A stretch of DNA of 64,000 bases from Wuchereria bancrofti (lineage: Eukaryota > Nematoda > Chromadorea > Rhabditida > Onchocercidae): NCBI GenBank assembly GCA_005281725.1, contig SSBO01000012.1, positions 22,247,930 to 22,311,929 of the forward strand. Direction: 5' to 3'. A program made the position numbers and the translations under genes. This document shows, piece by piece, positions 1 to 12,747 of the stretch. Positions within the stretch are counted from its first letter, which is position 1. Each line of letters starts with the position of its first letter. The notes beneath the pieces were generated by a model. The model searched no databases. It was not told the DNA's origin and saw only the letters and a list, made by a program, of their open reading frames with translations.

Positions 1-1118
1 AAAAAAGTAAACAATATACATAACTAAACAAAAAAAAAAAAAAAGAAAAAGCCAAATAATTTGTCATTTTGTCTTCAAAATGACAATTTCATTCAGTAAT
101 AAAAATTGTAAATTTCTGACATATCAGATTTCATTTTTGTTTGATATGCTATCATTTTGGGGAACACAAATTAAGGAAGTGAGCAATTATATGTAAGATT
201 AAGTGAAATGTCACTTATGATTTCTTGAAATTTTGACATAATATTCTCTTTTTTTATTTTATTTTATTAATTTTCTTTCGTTGATTTTTTTTTCTTTTTT
301 TTCTGAAGCGATGAGTAATTACTTGGCTAAGGAAATATGATTTCATAGTTCTAAAATCAATATAAATACTTTATTTACTATCGAGTTTTATGTTCATTTT
401 AAAATTACCAATCATATTTTATTATTTTTCAAAACAGCGTTAACATTCCGAGCATCGTGTGATCTTTGCCCTCCAAACAAATCCATCGATTATTTCGCTT
501 TTTTAAATGATACCATAGCAGACGATTAAATATTAACAATGATTTTTTGTAAAATAATTTTTACAATTTTTAGAAAATAAATTTATCAAAAAAAAAAAAA
601 TTTAGATGAGATATCTTGCATTGTGATAAGTTTGATTTTATATTAAATTTATCACTAATTACTACGACTATCATAATAAATCACAAGAACATTACATGAT
701 AGATGAATTTTTTCATGTCTGTTGCAAGCTATGATGATGACACTATGATGTGACATCGGACAGCTGATGAAATATGAGTTGTCTCATTTAAGATTTCATT
801 TGAAGTACTACTCAGTATAACTGTAACTCAAGTACAGGCAGTTCAAGTTAAACTAAATTTCTCATACATTTGTAGTCATCACTGTTTCTTTTTATTTTAT
901 CAACTAAAATGACAGATTTTTGACTTGGAAAATAATTATGAGCTGATAATTCGAAACTGACAATTTATAATTTTAAAAAGTTGAGATTACAATTACTCGT
1001 TTATCATTCATTTATTTTTTGCATAATATGATTTAAATGACATATCAGTTGATGATTTCGAAAATATCAAATTACTAAAGTATCATTACAATAGTTTTTC
1101 AGAATAGAGAGATACGTG
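1..1118. other. upstream region of NCBP1, no gene seen
   Basis: This is AT-rich sequence with homopolymer A and T runs and no reading frame of note. The last 17 bases before the NCBP1 start codon follow a T-tract and an acceptor ending at 1102, which I take as the spliced-leader or 5' UTR acceptor of NCBP1. The promoter must lie further left, but no core element is recognisable. Confidence 0.5.
1093..1102 (+). promoter_or_regulatory. probable trans-splice acceptor of NCBP1
   Basis: A run of T followed by CAG lies 16 bases before the ATG at 1119. No preceding exon is visible, so this fits a spliced-leader acceptor. It could equally be the 3' end of a 5' UTR intron. Confidence 0.5.
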
Positions 1119-4100
1119 ATGTGTGATGAAGAAGAGAAAGAACGAAATGGTCGTTCGGATTTTGGCATCGGTAATAGAGGTCGTAATTATCAAAGACGAA
1201 ATTTTGGCGATGGTAATTATCAAAGACGAAATTTTGGCGATTTTAGCGAACAAGATGATGGAGATCAGCGAGAAAGGCGACGACATGTTGGTTTGGAAGA
1301 AGGTAAGTTTGTTTACATTTTCGAAAGAAAAAAAGTGTGTTTAAATGAAAGCTGAACAGTGTTAGAAATACATTGATGAAATAAATTATGCGAATAAATT
1401 ATTTTAAATTTTTAATAAGTAATGGAATTATTGTAGATGACATTTTATGCAAGCGAAAACGACATGAATCAGATATGGTGGAAGATGAAATTATGTGCAA
1501 ATTAACAGAATTGTTGACACATGTTGGTGAGAAAGTATGTAAAATTATCTTTTGGTGAATTACCGTCTCATAGTGACATGTTTATTCATGAAATATACGT
1601 TACTGTAGTCCATTATATTAGTCCAGTAATAGTAATGAAAAGCAATTCAACAATTAAAATGTTTTTCTCGTATGATTAGAAAATGAAAAGAATGGTGAAA
1701 TAACCAGAAAGATAGGGAAAACTGCGTATTCTTGCTTGGTTGAATTAATGTTCCAAATGAATTTGTCATATTCAAAAGCAAATTTTTGCTTTGAGTTTTC
1801 TCTCTATAAAGTGTTTTCAGAGCAGTTCATCTTTAGAATCAAATTTGGAAAGTCTAGCGCAAGTTCTGGAAACAGATTTGGACACGTACAAAGAACATAT
1901 TATTGAAATTCTTGTGAACTGGTAAGTTTAGGTTGTTTCAAATATTTACACATTTAGATTTCAACGTATTACTAATTACAATATTTGATCAGTATTTTAT
2001 TGGAATAAAATTCCGATAACTTTTCTGCTTGATATTCTATATTTTAGTGTATGCAATATGCCGGATAAACTAACGGTTTATTCCACTTTGGTTGGATTGC
2101 TGAATGCCAAGAAATACAATTTCGGTGCGGAGGTGCTACATTTTATTTTTTGATTCTTTTGATTTTTTTGTTGCATTTCATCCATATATTTATTCAGCCC
2201 TTCTCTTTCACTCATCATTTTTGCAGCTTTTGGACAAACTTCTTTCAAGATTGAACGAATTGATGAAAGCAAATGATTTTGAACACGCTTTATATGTTGT
2301 AAAGTTTTCAACTTTTTTTTTTGACTTTTTCACTGATTTTTTGATTTTGTATTCATTAGAATTATAGTTGAATGTTTTTCTAGAGAACTAATGAATCAAA
2401 ATTGGTATTTTGAGCAAAATTTTTAAGATAAAATTCTATTGGAAATACCCATTCAAGAGATATTCAGAAAAGCTTTCCTGTGATTAATTATTTATTTACT
2501 GAATTTCGATATTATTCTTTATAAGAGTTGTAACTCATACTTTCTGTTTCAGGTGATATTTTTCTCTGATCTGGTCAACTGTAGGGTAATCACAGTAGAT
2601 TCATTTGTGGATTTCCTTGGAGATCTTATAAACAGTGCTTCCCAAACAGGTATACCGCAGGTATGGCTTTATATTTCACTTTTTTATAAGATAGTAAGTT
2701 TTTCAGTTATTGGGCCAAATCGTTACGATTAAGATTGGATTCGGTTAGGAAGTCACTTTTTTTCAGGTAAGACGTGATTGGTTTGTCTATGTATTTTTAC
2801 ATTGTCTTCCTTGGGTTGGCCAAGAGCTTGCCGAAAAGAATGAAGAACAGTTAAATGCTATGTTGGATATTGTTGAAAGTTATTTGCAGTCTCGAAATAA
2901 GGAGCATGTGAAGGTATGTTGGGATTTTAACTTTTGTCAAGTCGTCTTTTCAAGTGAATAAGTGATTTAAATATAATTTATTATTTTGATTGCATATTTT
3001 CTTCACTCTAATAAATTCTGATAATCTGTAGATTCTACAAGTCTGGATGAAATCCATTCATGAACAAGAAGAATATTTGGATTGTTTATGGGCACAAATC
3101 GTAAAATTACGGTCTGATAGATGGAAGGAAAAGTTTATCACTCGTCATTATGTTGCTTTTGATGGAACATTAGCGGATGCGCTACAGCATAGTTTACCAA
3201 GGCATAGTTTTTTATTTGATTTCTTCATGTTTTGTTCTTTACAATATATCGTTCTTTTTTCTTTTTTTTTATATGAGAAAAGCTAAACAGTGGAAGAAAA
3301 GATAGAAGTAGAGCATTCATCTTCATTCATAAGAATTTTTGACTGCTATTTAACTTTATGTCTCTGAGAAGAACTAACATTATTTTTATCCTATATGTTG
3401 GGTTTATTTTCACTGGATTTTACTATGTTTAGCTATTTTTTCTTGTCGTTAAATTAATTTAATCACTTTCTTTAACTTTTCCTTTATTTTAGTTTTGAGC
3501 CACCACCACATACTCCAAGTAGTATCTATCCTCTTCCTAGTGTGATATTCCGCTTTTTTGATTACGCCGATTGTCCAGATGATGTAAGTTTTTTACATTC
3601 ACGAATCTCTAAGTTTTGTTGAAATTTCAGCAGCATAGTTTGTTTCACATTGGTTTTTCTTGGCTGGAAATATTCACCTTTTTATTATTGCATTCATAAT
3701 ATTTTATACATCTTAGGGACCGCTTCTTCCTGGTGCACATTCCATAGAAAGATTCTTAGTTGAAGAGGAATTGCGATGGATTTTGGACCAAGAAAAGGCA
3801 AATAGGAAGAAATGGTACGTGCACTTTAAATGAGTTTTCTTTTTATTTTTCCATGATAATTTTTGTTTCACTACAATAGTTTTTACGTTTAATCTTATTT
3901 CATAAGATGTCTGATCAGAACTGATAGCTCGTTAATTCATCTGTGTTCCATAAGAAATTTGCCGCTGTTATTATGTTAAGTTTTCGAGTTTTAGTGCTTC
4001 GAGATTGTTGGAATACGATAAGCGCACACTGGTACCAATAAACTATGTTATATTAGAAGTGATTTTTGCCCAGTTGTTTCATTTGCCCGAAGCACCTACT

Positions 4101-7100
4101 CGGCCAATATTTTATGGAAGTTTATTGATTGAATTGTGCAAAACTAAAAGTATGCCTCAGGTAAATAAATTTTGAATAGTCATGCTTTGGTAGTTTATTT
4201 CTCCAAATTTGTTATTGCCATTAAAAAAATTGGAACCATTTGTCACTCAAATAATTTGTTTCTGTTCACTGTTTTAAACTCATTTTGTTCAGTGCTTTCT
4301 TGAAAGAAGTAAATTACTGGCTCACATGTTTTTGCTTGTGTAATTTGGAATAGCTTTCACTTTAGTTATTTGATGTAATTTAGTTTCTTTTGAGTAGCTG
4401 ACATTTCAAGAGTTTCAAGTGTAATGTTTTAATATTTAAATCAATTTTCGTTAAATTTCCTTCAGGTAATAGCACAGGCTGCTGAAATATTTTATCAAAG
4501 AATAGATTCGATGCAAGTTGCGTGTATTGATAGGTAAACATTTCATGATTATTTTCTCATTTCAAAGACAAAAGCATCTTCCATTTTAAAAGTCATTTGC
4601 AGATTAATTGACTGGTTCAGCTATCACATGTCAAATTTTGAGTATCGATGGTCTTGGTCGGATTGGAATGACTGTATTGAATTAGATCGTCTTGCTCCGA
4701 AGCATATGTTCGTACGAGAGGTGAATAGATAGCAATATTTCATTTAATATTTTCTTGACTAAACTTTTCTTGACTGTATCAATTTGTATTCTCGAAACTT
4801 CGAACTTCAGAGAAATTGAACTTTTTGATGAAAAACTACTATAGATAGTTTAAACAACAGTAAGTTCGTTATACAGGTACTGGATAAGTGTATGCGACTA
4901 TCGTATCATCAAAGATTAGCAGAATTTTTACCTGCTGCATTTGAAAAAATGATACCACAGAAGCCTGTCATATCTTATGATCTCAATGATGGTAATTTTT
5001 TTTTATTCAAAGTTTTATGATTAGATTTTTAACATTGCTTTCTTCAGTCTCTAAAAGATGTTAAAAACGAACAAACCTGTTTTAGTATAATTGATGATAA
5101 CTCGTATGTCGTGTTTTATTAGAATATGCTACGACACACATTTTTCCATTATTCTTAGAATAAGGAGAGTCAATAAGTAAGATACTGTATCTATGAAAGT
5201 TAGTTTGATTTATTTGTTTAAGATGAACATCCAGACCGTGACTTTGCCATGGTTCTCGAAAAAGCTTTCCGCGAGAAAATATCAGCCGATGAGATGGTTG
5301 ATTTATTGCGTAACAAAACTGGAAATCGAATGGATATCAATTCCAGATTATCCATTTTTTTCAAAGTCTTGCTTTATTTAGCTCGAAAAACTTTCAGTCA
5401 CAATTTTGCTGCATTAACAAGGTGAGTCGATTTTGATAATATAAGACAAAATTTATTTAGTTGCGTTATCTGTGATATATAAGCTGTTTAACCTTTAGAA
5501 AAGAGAATAAGTTCTTGTAGTTTGTAGAGAACTTTTAGTATGCAACTTTTTTTTTTCATTTTTTTCTTTATCTTTCAATAATCATTGCTGTATTTGCATT
5601 ACTAACTGTGCCCCATACACTAAATCGCAATTACATTTTCATGTGCTAAGCTTGTATAAGTTGTTTGATCGAGACATAGCTTTAATATTTGAAGATATAA
5701 AACTTTAATAAAAACATGCTAAGTTACATATATTGGATTTCTTTCAAATTCACATGTAAACTTTATTTCTTTCCGTTAGATTTTACATCTTTACAGATAT
5801 TATTCAACTCTGAAGGAATTCATTGGTGGTAGAGAGGATGCGCAATTAACAATTTTGCGGACACTTTATGAGACCTGGAAACTTCATGGACAGGTATATT
5901 TTCTTGAGGAATTTACTGTATTTTTGTCGATCTATTTTTTCTTTTTTTATGAATGATATTTATCAAGTTGTTTTCTTTAGCTCATAAGTTTGTTGAATCT
6001 TCTTTACTTAAATCACTTTTGTCCCAAAAACTAATTTATGAACTTCATTCATTCAGGATATATAGAGATCGTCGTGCAGAGAATAATGTGATTATAGTTT
6101 GTGTGAATTATTTTAGAACATGCATTCATTATCTGATACTTACATCTTCTTACTTTACGCAAATATTCATGTATAAATAGTTATTTTTCAGATGATTATA
6201 GTATTGGTGACAAAATTATTGAAAATGTCGTTGGTTGACGCCAGTGCTGTTGTGGCTTGGTTATTCAGTGATGAAATGAAGCCTGAGTTTGGAAGGGATA
6301 GAAAATTTTTTTTCGTTGTAAATACAGCAAAAGAAAACTTAATTTTACTTATCATATTTTAGATTATGGATTTGGGAAATACTAAACATAGCCCTTGAAC
6401 ATGTGAGTGGACATGTTCGTCGAAATAGACAAACAATCGAGAATGCAAAGCTGAAAAAAGAGGAAAAAGAGTTGAATGATGAAAAGGATGATTTTGTTAG
6501 TGATTTTGTTATTATACTCTGTTCATATGGACGATTCAGTGATTTTTTTTAAAAAAAAAAAAAAAAACAAAGAACTATTGAATTAAAACTGTTATTTTCT
6601 GAGGGATTTCATGTACCGTCTTTTCTTTTTTTTTTTTTTTTTAATGAATGGATAACGTTTTTGAAGGATATGGAAACAAATGAACATAACAACATGGGTG
6701 ATCCTAACACAGTGGAATCATTTGTTAAAGAAAGTGAATTTGCTGATTTACATGAGTGCTTGAAAAATTTGCTTCTTGATGTGCTCCATGTAAGTTTCTC
6801 TTAATTCTTCGTTCCTTATTTTGAAGAAATGCGAATATGAACTCTCGTATCGAACATGATATCGATCGCCATTTACTGTAAAATGAACTAATGTAAACCA
6901 CAAAGCTCATTTGACATTTTGATGTATACTGATTCAAATTACAAATAGGTAGATTTCGATAGTTGCAGGGATGAGTGTGGTGTTCGTAAATAAGCAGTCA
7001 TTTTGGAGTTGATAATTAGTTAAATATGGAACAGATTTTGTTTGCAGAAGTTTACCGTTACTTTGGCGGAACACATCGTCAATAGCGAAAGCAATGGGAA

Positions 7101-7597
7101 TGATTTCCAGAATAATTGGTACTTATATGTCACTGGACGTTTCAAGAATGTATTTCTAAAGGTGAAAATTTTACTGATTTTTAATGTCTTTTAGTATTTC
7201 AGAGATAGTGTCTTAGGATTCCGACGTGCTTTAAGACACGGTTTATTAGACAAAATTGGGAAAACTCTGATATATGATTAACATCATTGAAAAGAGTGTA
7301 GTAATTGTAATTAAAATAGCTTGGGCGCGTTACGTCTCTTAGTTTTTACGCGTTATCGGAAAGGGTACTTGATGAAGGACTATCAGTAGCAGTCATTGGA
7401 TACGAGTCTGAGTAATGTTTTGACATCTGAATTCATATTTATTATCAGACGTTAGATCTATTAAATGATTTTCTTTTCAGCATTGGAGGGATCTCTTTGA
7501 ATTTCGAGAAGCACTAGAGAAAGAGCTTTTTAAGGAATTCGCTATTGATAACAATGTGATGGAAAATTATAATCAGTTTAAAGCACTTATGGCTTAA
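1119..7597 (+). CDS. NCBP1: nuclear cap-binding protein subunit 1 (CBP80)
   Basis: Large subunit of the nuclear cap-binding complex, which with CBP20 binds the m7G cap of Pol II transcripts and acts in splicing, export and nonsense-mediated decay. Exons: 1119-1302, 1437-1534, 1821-1921, 2048-2132, 2227-2298, 2553-2660, 2767-2913, 3032-3201, 3493-3583, 3717-3814, 3995-4160, 4466-4533, 4603-4720, 4877-4991, 5223-5421, 5797-5893, 6192-6295, 6363-6495, 6667-6789, 7048-7161, 7481-7597. They join to 835 residues (human 790). Family blocks along the chain are [45 protein letters not shown] (from about residue 217), [19 protein letters not shown] and the WLFSDEM region. These form the three MIF4G-like helical domains. 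The N-terminus is a basic, arginine-rich tail with a tandem 10-residue repeat. Intron 3202-3492 is GC-AG. The intron before 6363 has no good GT donor where homology places it. Identity is secure; a few junctions are hand-placed. Confidence 0.93.
1184..1243 (+). repeat. in-frame 30-bp tandem duplication in NCBP1 exon 1
   Basis: Two nearly identical 30-bp units encode the decapeptide [11 protein letters not shown] twice. The unit length keeps the frame. It extends the disordered, basic N-terminus of CBP80, where human CBP80 carries its nuclear localisation signal. Confidence 0.8.
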
Positions 7598-8216
7598 GGA
7601 GGGAATCATAATGCTATGTTCATAGTGCTGTTTCTGTTGTCGGTCATATAGAATGTCAGAATTGGAATTTTCACTTAAAAACTAATTTCTAAATGCTGAA
7701 TCTTTTTGACAAATTTTAAAGAATGTTTTTGACAAATCTTAAAGAATGCAAAGAATGTTCAAATGGAAAAAAAAAACAGAAGAAACTCCTGGATGTGAAG
7801 AATTTCAGCTTTTCTTTCTTTTCACATGTATTTTTCAAAAGAAATTGACATTGATACGGCAGTAATTTGAAATTTTTATTTTGCACGTATTGCTTTAATT
7901 TATTTGCATGCATTTATTAAACCTATTCATATGAATCTTTTATTTTTAAATGAAATTTTGTCCAAGGCTTTGCTTTTCTATATTCTAAGCATGATCGTTA
8001 TCGACTTTCATGGAATAGCATAATTTGAGATGTTTAACTAAATTTTGTGTTTCAATATGTCGCTATAAAAACTTCAAAGACATGGAGTTTCTCTAACACT
8101 TACAAGGTATCTAGAAAATTCGGATAACCTAAAATTCGAACGAATTATAATTTCCGATCTTATAGATGCGATTGCTAGCATAACACTGTATGCAATTATT
8201 TTACGTTTGGCATTTC
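7598..8216. other. convergent intergenic region NCBP1/HADH
   Basis: About 620 bp between the two stop codons holds both 3' UTRs. No gene is seen. A TTATTT near 7937 reads AATAAA on the minus strand but lies some 280 bp beyond the HADH stop. Confidence 0.5.
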
Positions 8217-10104
8217 TTATTTGTAAGAGTAAAATCCTTCGCCAGACTTTTTCCCAAGCTTCCCATCAGCTACCAATTTATTCAGCATTGGATTTGGATC
8301 GAATTGTTTCTCATTCGGATGAGATTTGTGCCATCCTAAAATCAGGTTCCTATTAAAAATATTGTTTTTATATATGAATTGAGTGGTTCACAAACTTACC
8401 ATCCAGGATGAATTTTGTTGTATCAAGGCCCACATAATCGAGCAATTCAAACGGTCCCATTGGGTAACCAGCTCCTAGTTTCATTGCTGTGTCAATGTCT
8501 CGTGGTGACGCATCACCCCGTTCAACCATTCGAATAGCTTCTATCAGATACGGAATAAGTAGGCGATTGACAATGAAACCGGGGACATCCTGAAATTCAA
8601 ATACATTATTAAATGTGAATGTGACTGAGCTACTACTGTGCGAGCAAATTGTTCAGCTTACTTTACATTCGACGGTCGTTTTACCGACTGTTTTTCCGAA
8701 TGCCTGGAGAGCATTAAATGTATCATCTGATGTTTCTGTCAACCGTATTACCTGAAAATTTAGTTTTTACATATGAATGTTGACTTGGATTTGTGATCGA
8801 CGACATATTTGATCATATAACAGGTGATAACTTTTTTGAAACATAACAAGTTGTGTCTATGATTCACTGAAAAGCTACGGGAATTGAAGTTCAATAAGAA
8901 ATGGAATGATTTACCTCGCATAATTTCATTACTGGCACAGGATTGAAGAAATGCAAACCGCCAAATCTTGATTTATTTTTCACATTTTTTGCAATATCTC
9001 GTAGCATCAGTGAAGATGTATTGCTAGCAAATAGTGTCGGTCTGGAACCATAATGAATGATTGATTTTATTGTCTGTCAAAGCAGTTGAATTGTTAAAAT
9101 CGTATGGGTGAGAAAACCATAAAAATAAAGGTATTTCTAATGAGGAGTTCATCAATTACTGAAAAAACTTTAATACTGTGATCGCAAACCAGCTTAATCG
9201 AGGAATGTTGCTGAGCAAGTTGATATTTTAAATTGGAAATTATTTTTGATGCTATTGAAGACTTTAAAAATTAAGTAATAAAATCGACCATAGAAAAAAA
9301 CCTTGTAATGATAGTCTCAATTTGTTCAAACAGTTTTTGTTTCATTGAAAGATTTTCGACAATTGCTTCAATCACTAAATCTGCATTTTGAACACCTTGT
9401 TCAAGATTTGTTGTCATCAGTATTTTTTCCATTGTATTTTCAACGATTGTTGCTTGCACCTATAATATAGTTGATCTTTTAGCTACAAAAAACAAGCTGA
9501 TATAAAGAAAAATAATAAACATGAAAAAAAAAATGAAAGAAGTAGGAAAAAACAAGAACAGAAAATAATACAGCAACTTATTAGTTGCTGTATTATTTTA
9601 AATCACTTTTACATCATTTTTTTTGCATTGCTTTTTTGTTAATCGTTCCAAATTGTTCTGGATATACTTTTTTGATTTATTTAGAACATAATCCGTTTTG
9701 TCGACTAATGTCACCATTATCGATGCTTGCGCTGCTACCTATAATAAGTGAAAGCAAGGTCAACTGCATATATTAAAAAAAAATAAATCATCTAACCATT
9801 TTATCCCTACAATTCGTTATATAATTCCCCATATAAAGAAAATGAAAAAGAAATATTTGGAAACATCAAGAATTTCTAAAATCAGATATCTAAACCATCA
9901 GGAAAAAGAAATTAGTGCAATATAGAACGTAGAAATGAATACAATTGAAACAATTTATTGAAGAAAAATGTAAGAGACCTGTGCAATTCCGGAACCCATC
10001 AAGCCAGAGCCAACTATACAAATGTTCTTCACGGGAGATACAGTTGAACTGAATTCACGAGCTCTAAAATTATATATTCCCGCAAATCTGCGAAATTGCA
10101 ACAT
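8217..10104 (-). CDS. HADH: mitochondrial 3-hydroxyacyl-CoA dehydrogenase
   Basis: Oxidises L-3-hydroxyacyl-CoA to 3-ketoacyl-CoA with NAD+ in mitochondrial beta-oxidation. Exons in transcript order: 10104-9979, 9738-9613, 9459-9302, 9041-8915, 8751-8662, 8589-8400, 8335-8217; 311 residues (human 314). The first 20 or so residues are basic and lack acids until Glu17 ([18 protein letters not shown]), a typical import presequence. The NAD-binding motif GSGLMGSG follows. The motif LVIEAIVEN, the catalytic His167 in LHFFNP and its partner Glu179 are present, spaced as in the human enzyme. The C-terminal dimerisation domain has [25 protein letters not shown] and GWHKSHP, and the protein ends GEGFYSYK. 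The donor of the third exon (AG/GTTTTT at 9302) is weak, but homology fixes it. An acceptor ends 18 bases before the ATG. In C. elegans this enzyme is hacd-1. Confidence 0.94.
9562..9599. repeat. perfect 17-bp hairpin in a HADH intron
   Basis: AAAATAATACAGCAACT (9562-9578) is followed by a 4-base loop TATT and its exact reverse complement (9583-9599). It lies 14 bases inside the intron, next to the donor of the second coding exon. Confidence 0.9.
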
Positions 10105-12640
10105 TTCGAAATTGGACAAAATCTGAAACAAGTATAAGGAGCAGGAAAAAAATGTCTTAGCAAATTTTATTAATAAAATTTATGCAAACAAGATTCAAAA
10201 CGCTTTCACAAGGTTCATTTTTTTTACACTTCAGATGGTCAAAAATTACTTATTTGTCAGGTTATCTTCATTCATTCATTCATTTATTCACTTAATTCCT
10301 TCAATTCAGGATGTATATTATTATTTCTATACTATAGAAGAAGGATACATTTTGCAAAATATATTCTCGAACTACCAGTAGATCTCGGCTCCTTATTTTG
10401 CCATATTATGGGAATTAACAATGACCAAGAAATCTCAAAACAAGAGCAAATAATGTCGCCATTAGTTCGTCATTCATGTCACACGTTGATTAGCCGAAAC
10501 GTCTGCAACACATTGGTATAAGTGATGTGGCATATGTATTACTGATAAGACGACGATGACCTAATTAAACATCGATAATGATAGAATCAATGTAATAATT
10601 ACCATCGTTCCATCGTTCTTTTTGGTATACTATGACAAATGGTGACAAATAATTGGATTGTAAGAGGTGAAACTACTCGGGAAAAAGGACCATTATTGTT
10701 GATAAAATGTGCAGTCATTTCTAAAATTAAAACAAATAGTTCGGTAGAAATTTAAAAAGTTTAAAGAATGATGAGTAACTGGAAATAAGAAGAAAGATTT
10801 GAGATTTTTTTTTTTTAATTATAACTTGCCAATAACTTGTCTCAAAATCTAAAGAAAAGTTCAAAACAAGAATGAAATGCTTAGCAATGATGTAAAACGA
10901 TAAGTAGCAGATTTTCTTTTCAAATTTAATTTGAACATTAAGTTTAGTTTGCCAAATAATTTTCTTGGAAATCTAAAAAAAGTTCGAAATGAGAAAAAAA
11001 AACTACATAATTAAGAAGGAAATGGAAAACTTTAAAATTTCATTTTCTCCAATTTAATTTGCAGACTCTAGTCTTAAATTAGTTTTATCAGTTACATTAT
11101 CAATTATTCGTTTTATCGGTTTCTGGTTAGTTTACCACTTATTTTTATCTGCTAATTCAATTCTTATCGATTAATCAATCAAATAATGATTTGATTTTAC
11201 TAGTTATTTCAGCATTATTTTCGTAATTTATTCCTTTCTGTTACTTAACCATTCAATTTTTGCCTATTTTTGTAGCAATACGTAAAGTTGAGTTAATTAA
11301 TAAGTTGAGTTCAAATTTTTATTTTTAAGCGATACACCGATTTAGTAAACAAAGATTGAATTTCAGTTTACGAAGAATATACCATAAAGATACTTTTTTG
11401 AAATGCCCACAATAGCTATAGGTTAAAGTTCATTGACAGTAGGAATATTGGAATATATTATGAATGTTCTCACCTGGAATAAAACAATTCTAAACATCAT
11501 GTCAACTATATATGATATAGAAATAAAATTAAAAATTAAATTGCAACCGTAAGCGGAATAATACGAAGAAATGTCATAACCTTACACGACAGCGAAGGTA
11601 AGTCAAAATTTGAGACAAAAATTGAATTATGCAAAATTTTCTAGTAAGTATTCTATTTAGCAAATCAAAATCGAAAAAAAAAACGGAAAGATTTCTTTGT
11701 AGTAATATAAAGTCGAAAATAAAAAGATCTATGATGAAAAATTTTTGATTAAAAAAACTAGAAAAACTGGAAATTACTTCTAACTTTCTGATTCTAGTCA
11801 ACAATATAAAAGTGAAAGAATCTTTCGAATAATTTCAAGAACTGACAATCTGAATAATCGATTAGCAAATTAAAATTAAAGAATGTAAGAATCATTTTCC
11901 AAAGATCAAATTTAGAGAATAGGGAACAAAAAATGGCGGCATATTAGCCAACAATGTAACTTAATCGCACAGATTTAACTTAATTTTTCTTTCTCGAGTT
12001 CTGTCTCCAATAAATAACATAAATTCGTAGTAAACGAATCCAGCAATGCTCACATTCCGTTTATACGGAAGTAACCTGTTAAATCATCCTAACCTGATGC
12101 AAACTTCAGGTATTTTAATTGTAATACCGCCTAATGTTGTTCTATTTGCTTCCAACCTCGCAACGCATTCCGGAATCTCCGGAATAGACGGAACTATAAG
12201 GACGCACCGTTGTTTACTTGATTGCTTTTCGAATTGTTTACATACTTGTATTATTAATTACTTTCTTGCAATGAGACTTTATGGCGTGTCGAAATGACTT
12301 ATTAATTTTTGATTATTTTAGAAATTTTAGAGATCATATTTCCAGAAACATTATCTTACTTTTTTCCAAATAGTTACAAAAATTTCTTTGCTAGAATTAA
12401 TGAAATGAAGACAGGAGTATGGATAAGAAGTTGTTGAATGAAATAGCATAAATGAATTATGAGAATAACCAATGATTTGAAGCTAATGTTACTATTAAAA
12501 ATCAAAAATCACTAATATTACTGCTAAAAATGATTAATATTGCTACTAAAGCTGATCTTACTATTAAAAATCACTAAAATCATTGATTTAAAAAAAGAAG
12601 AAACATGAATCATTGACGGAGATTAATGTTTCCGCATTTT
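10105..12640. other. divergent intergenic region HADH/HERC4
   Basis: About 2.5 kb with no convincing gene. The HADH acceptor ends at 10123 (minus strand). A YY1-like sequence AAAATGGCGGC lies at 11930-11940, and a GC-richer block with palindromes sits at 12030-12230. These may belong to the promoter region of the HERC4-like gene; the assignment is inference. Confidence 0.4.
12167..12185. promoter_or_regulatory. palindromic TTCCGGAA pair
   Basis: ATTCCGGA, a 3-base spacer and TCCGGAAT form a perfect inverted repeat. TTCnnGAA is the heat-shock-element dimer, and a further GGAA follows a few bases on. It could also be an ETS-type GGAA cluster. Function is inferred from motif and place only. Confidence 0.35.
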
Positions 12641-12651
12641 CTGGACAGGAG

Positions 12652-12747
12652 ATCAACAGTCTGACAATAGAGCATCTGGTATTCTTTTATGTTCCATTTG
12701 TTTATTGCGAATTAAGCGATACTGGATTAAAGTGGTGGATCGAACGA
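12652..12747 (+). other. candidate 5' UTR exon of HERC4-like gene
   Basis: A GC-richer stretch follows CAG at 12649-12651 and ends at a strong GTAAGT donor (12748). It could splice to the acceptor ending at 13087, 13 bases before the HERC4 start codon. It holds a short upstream frame of eight codons starting ATGTTCCATTTG. Confidence 0.4.
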
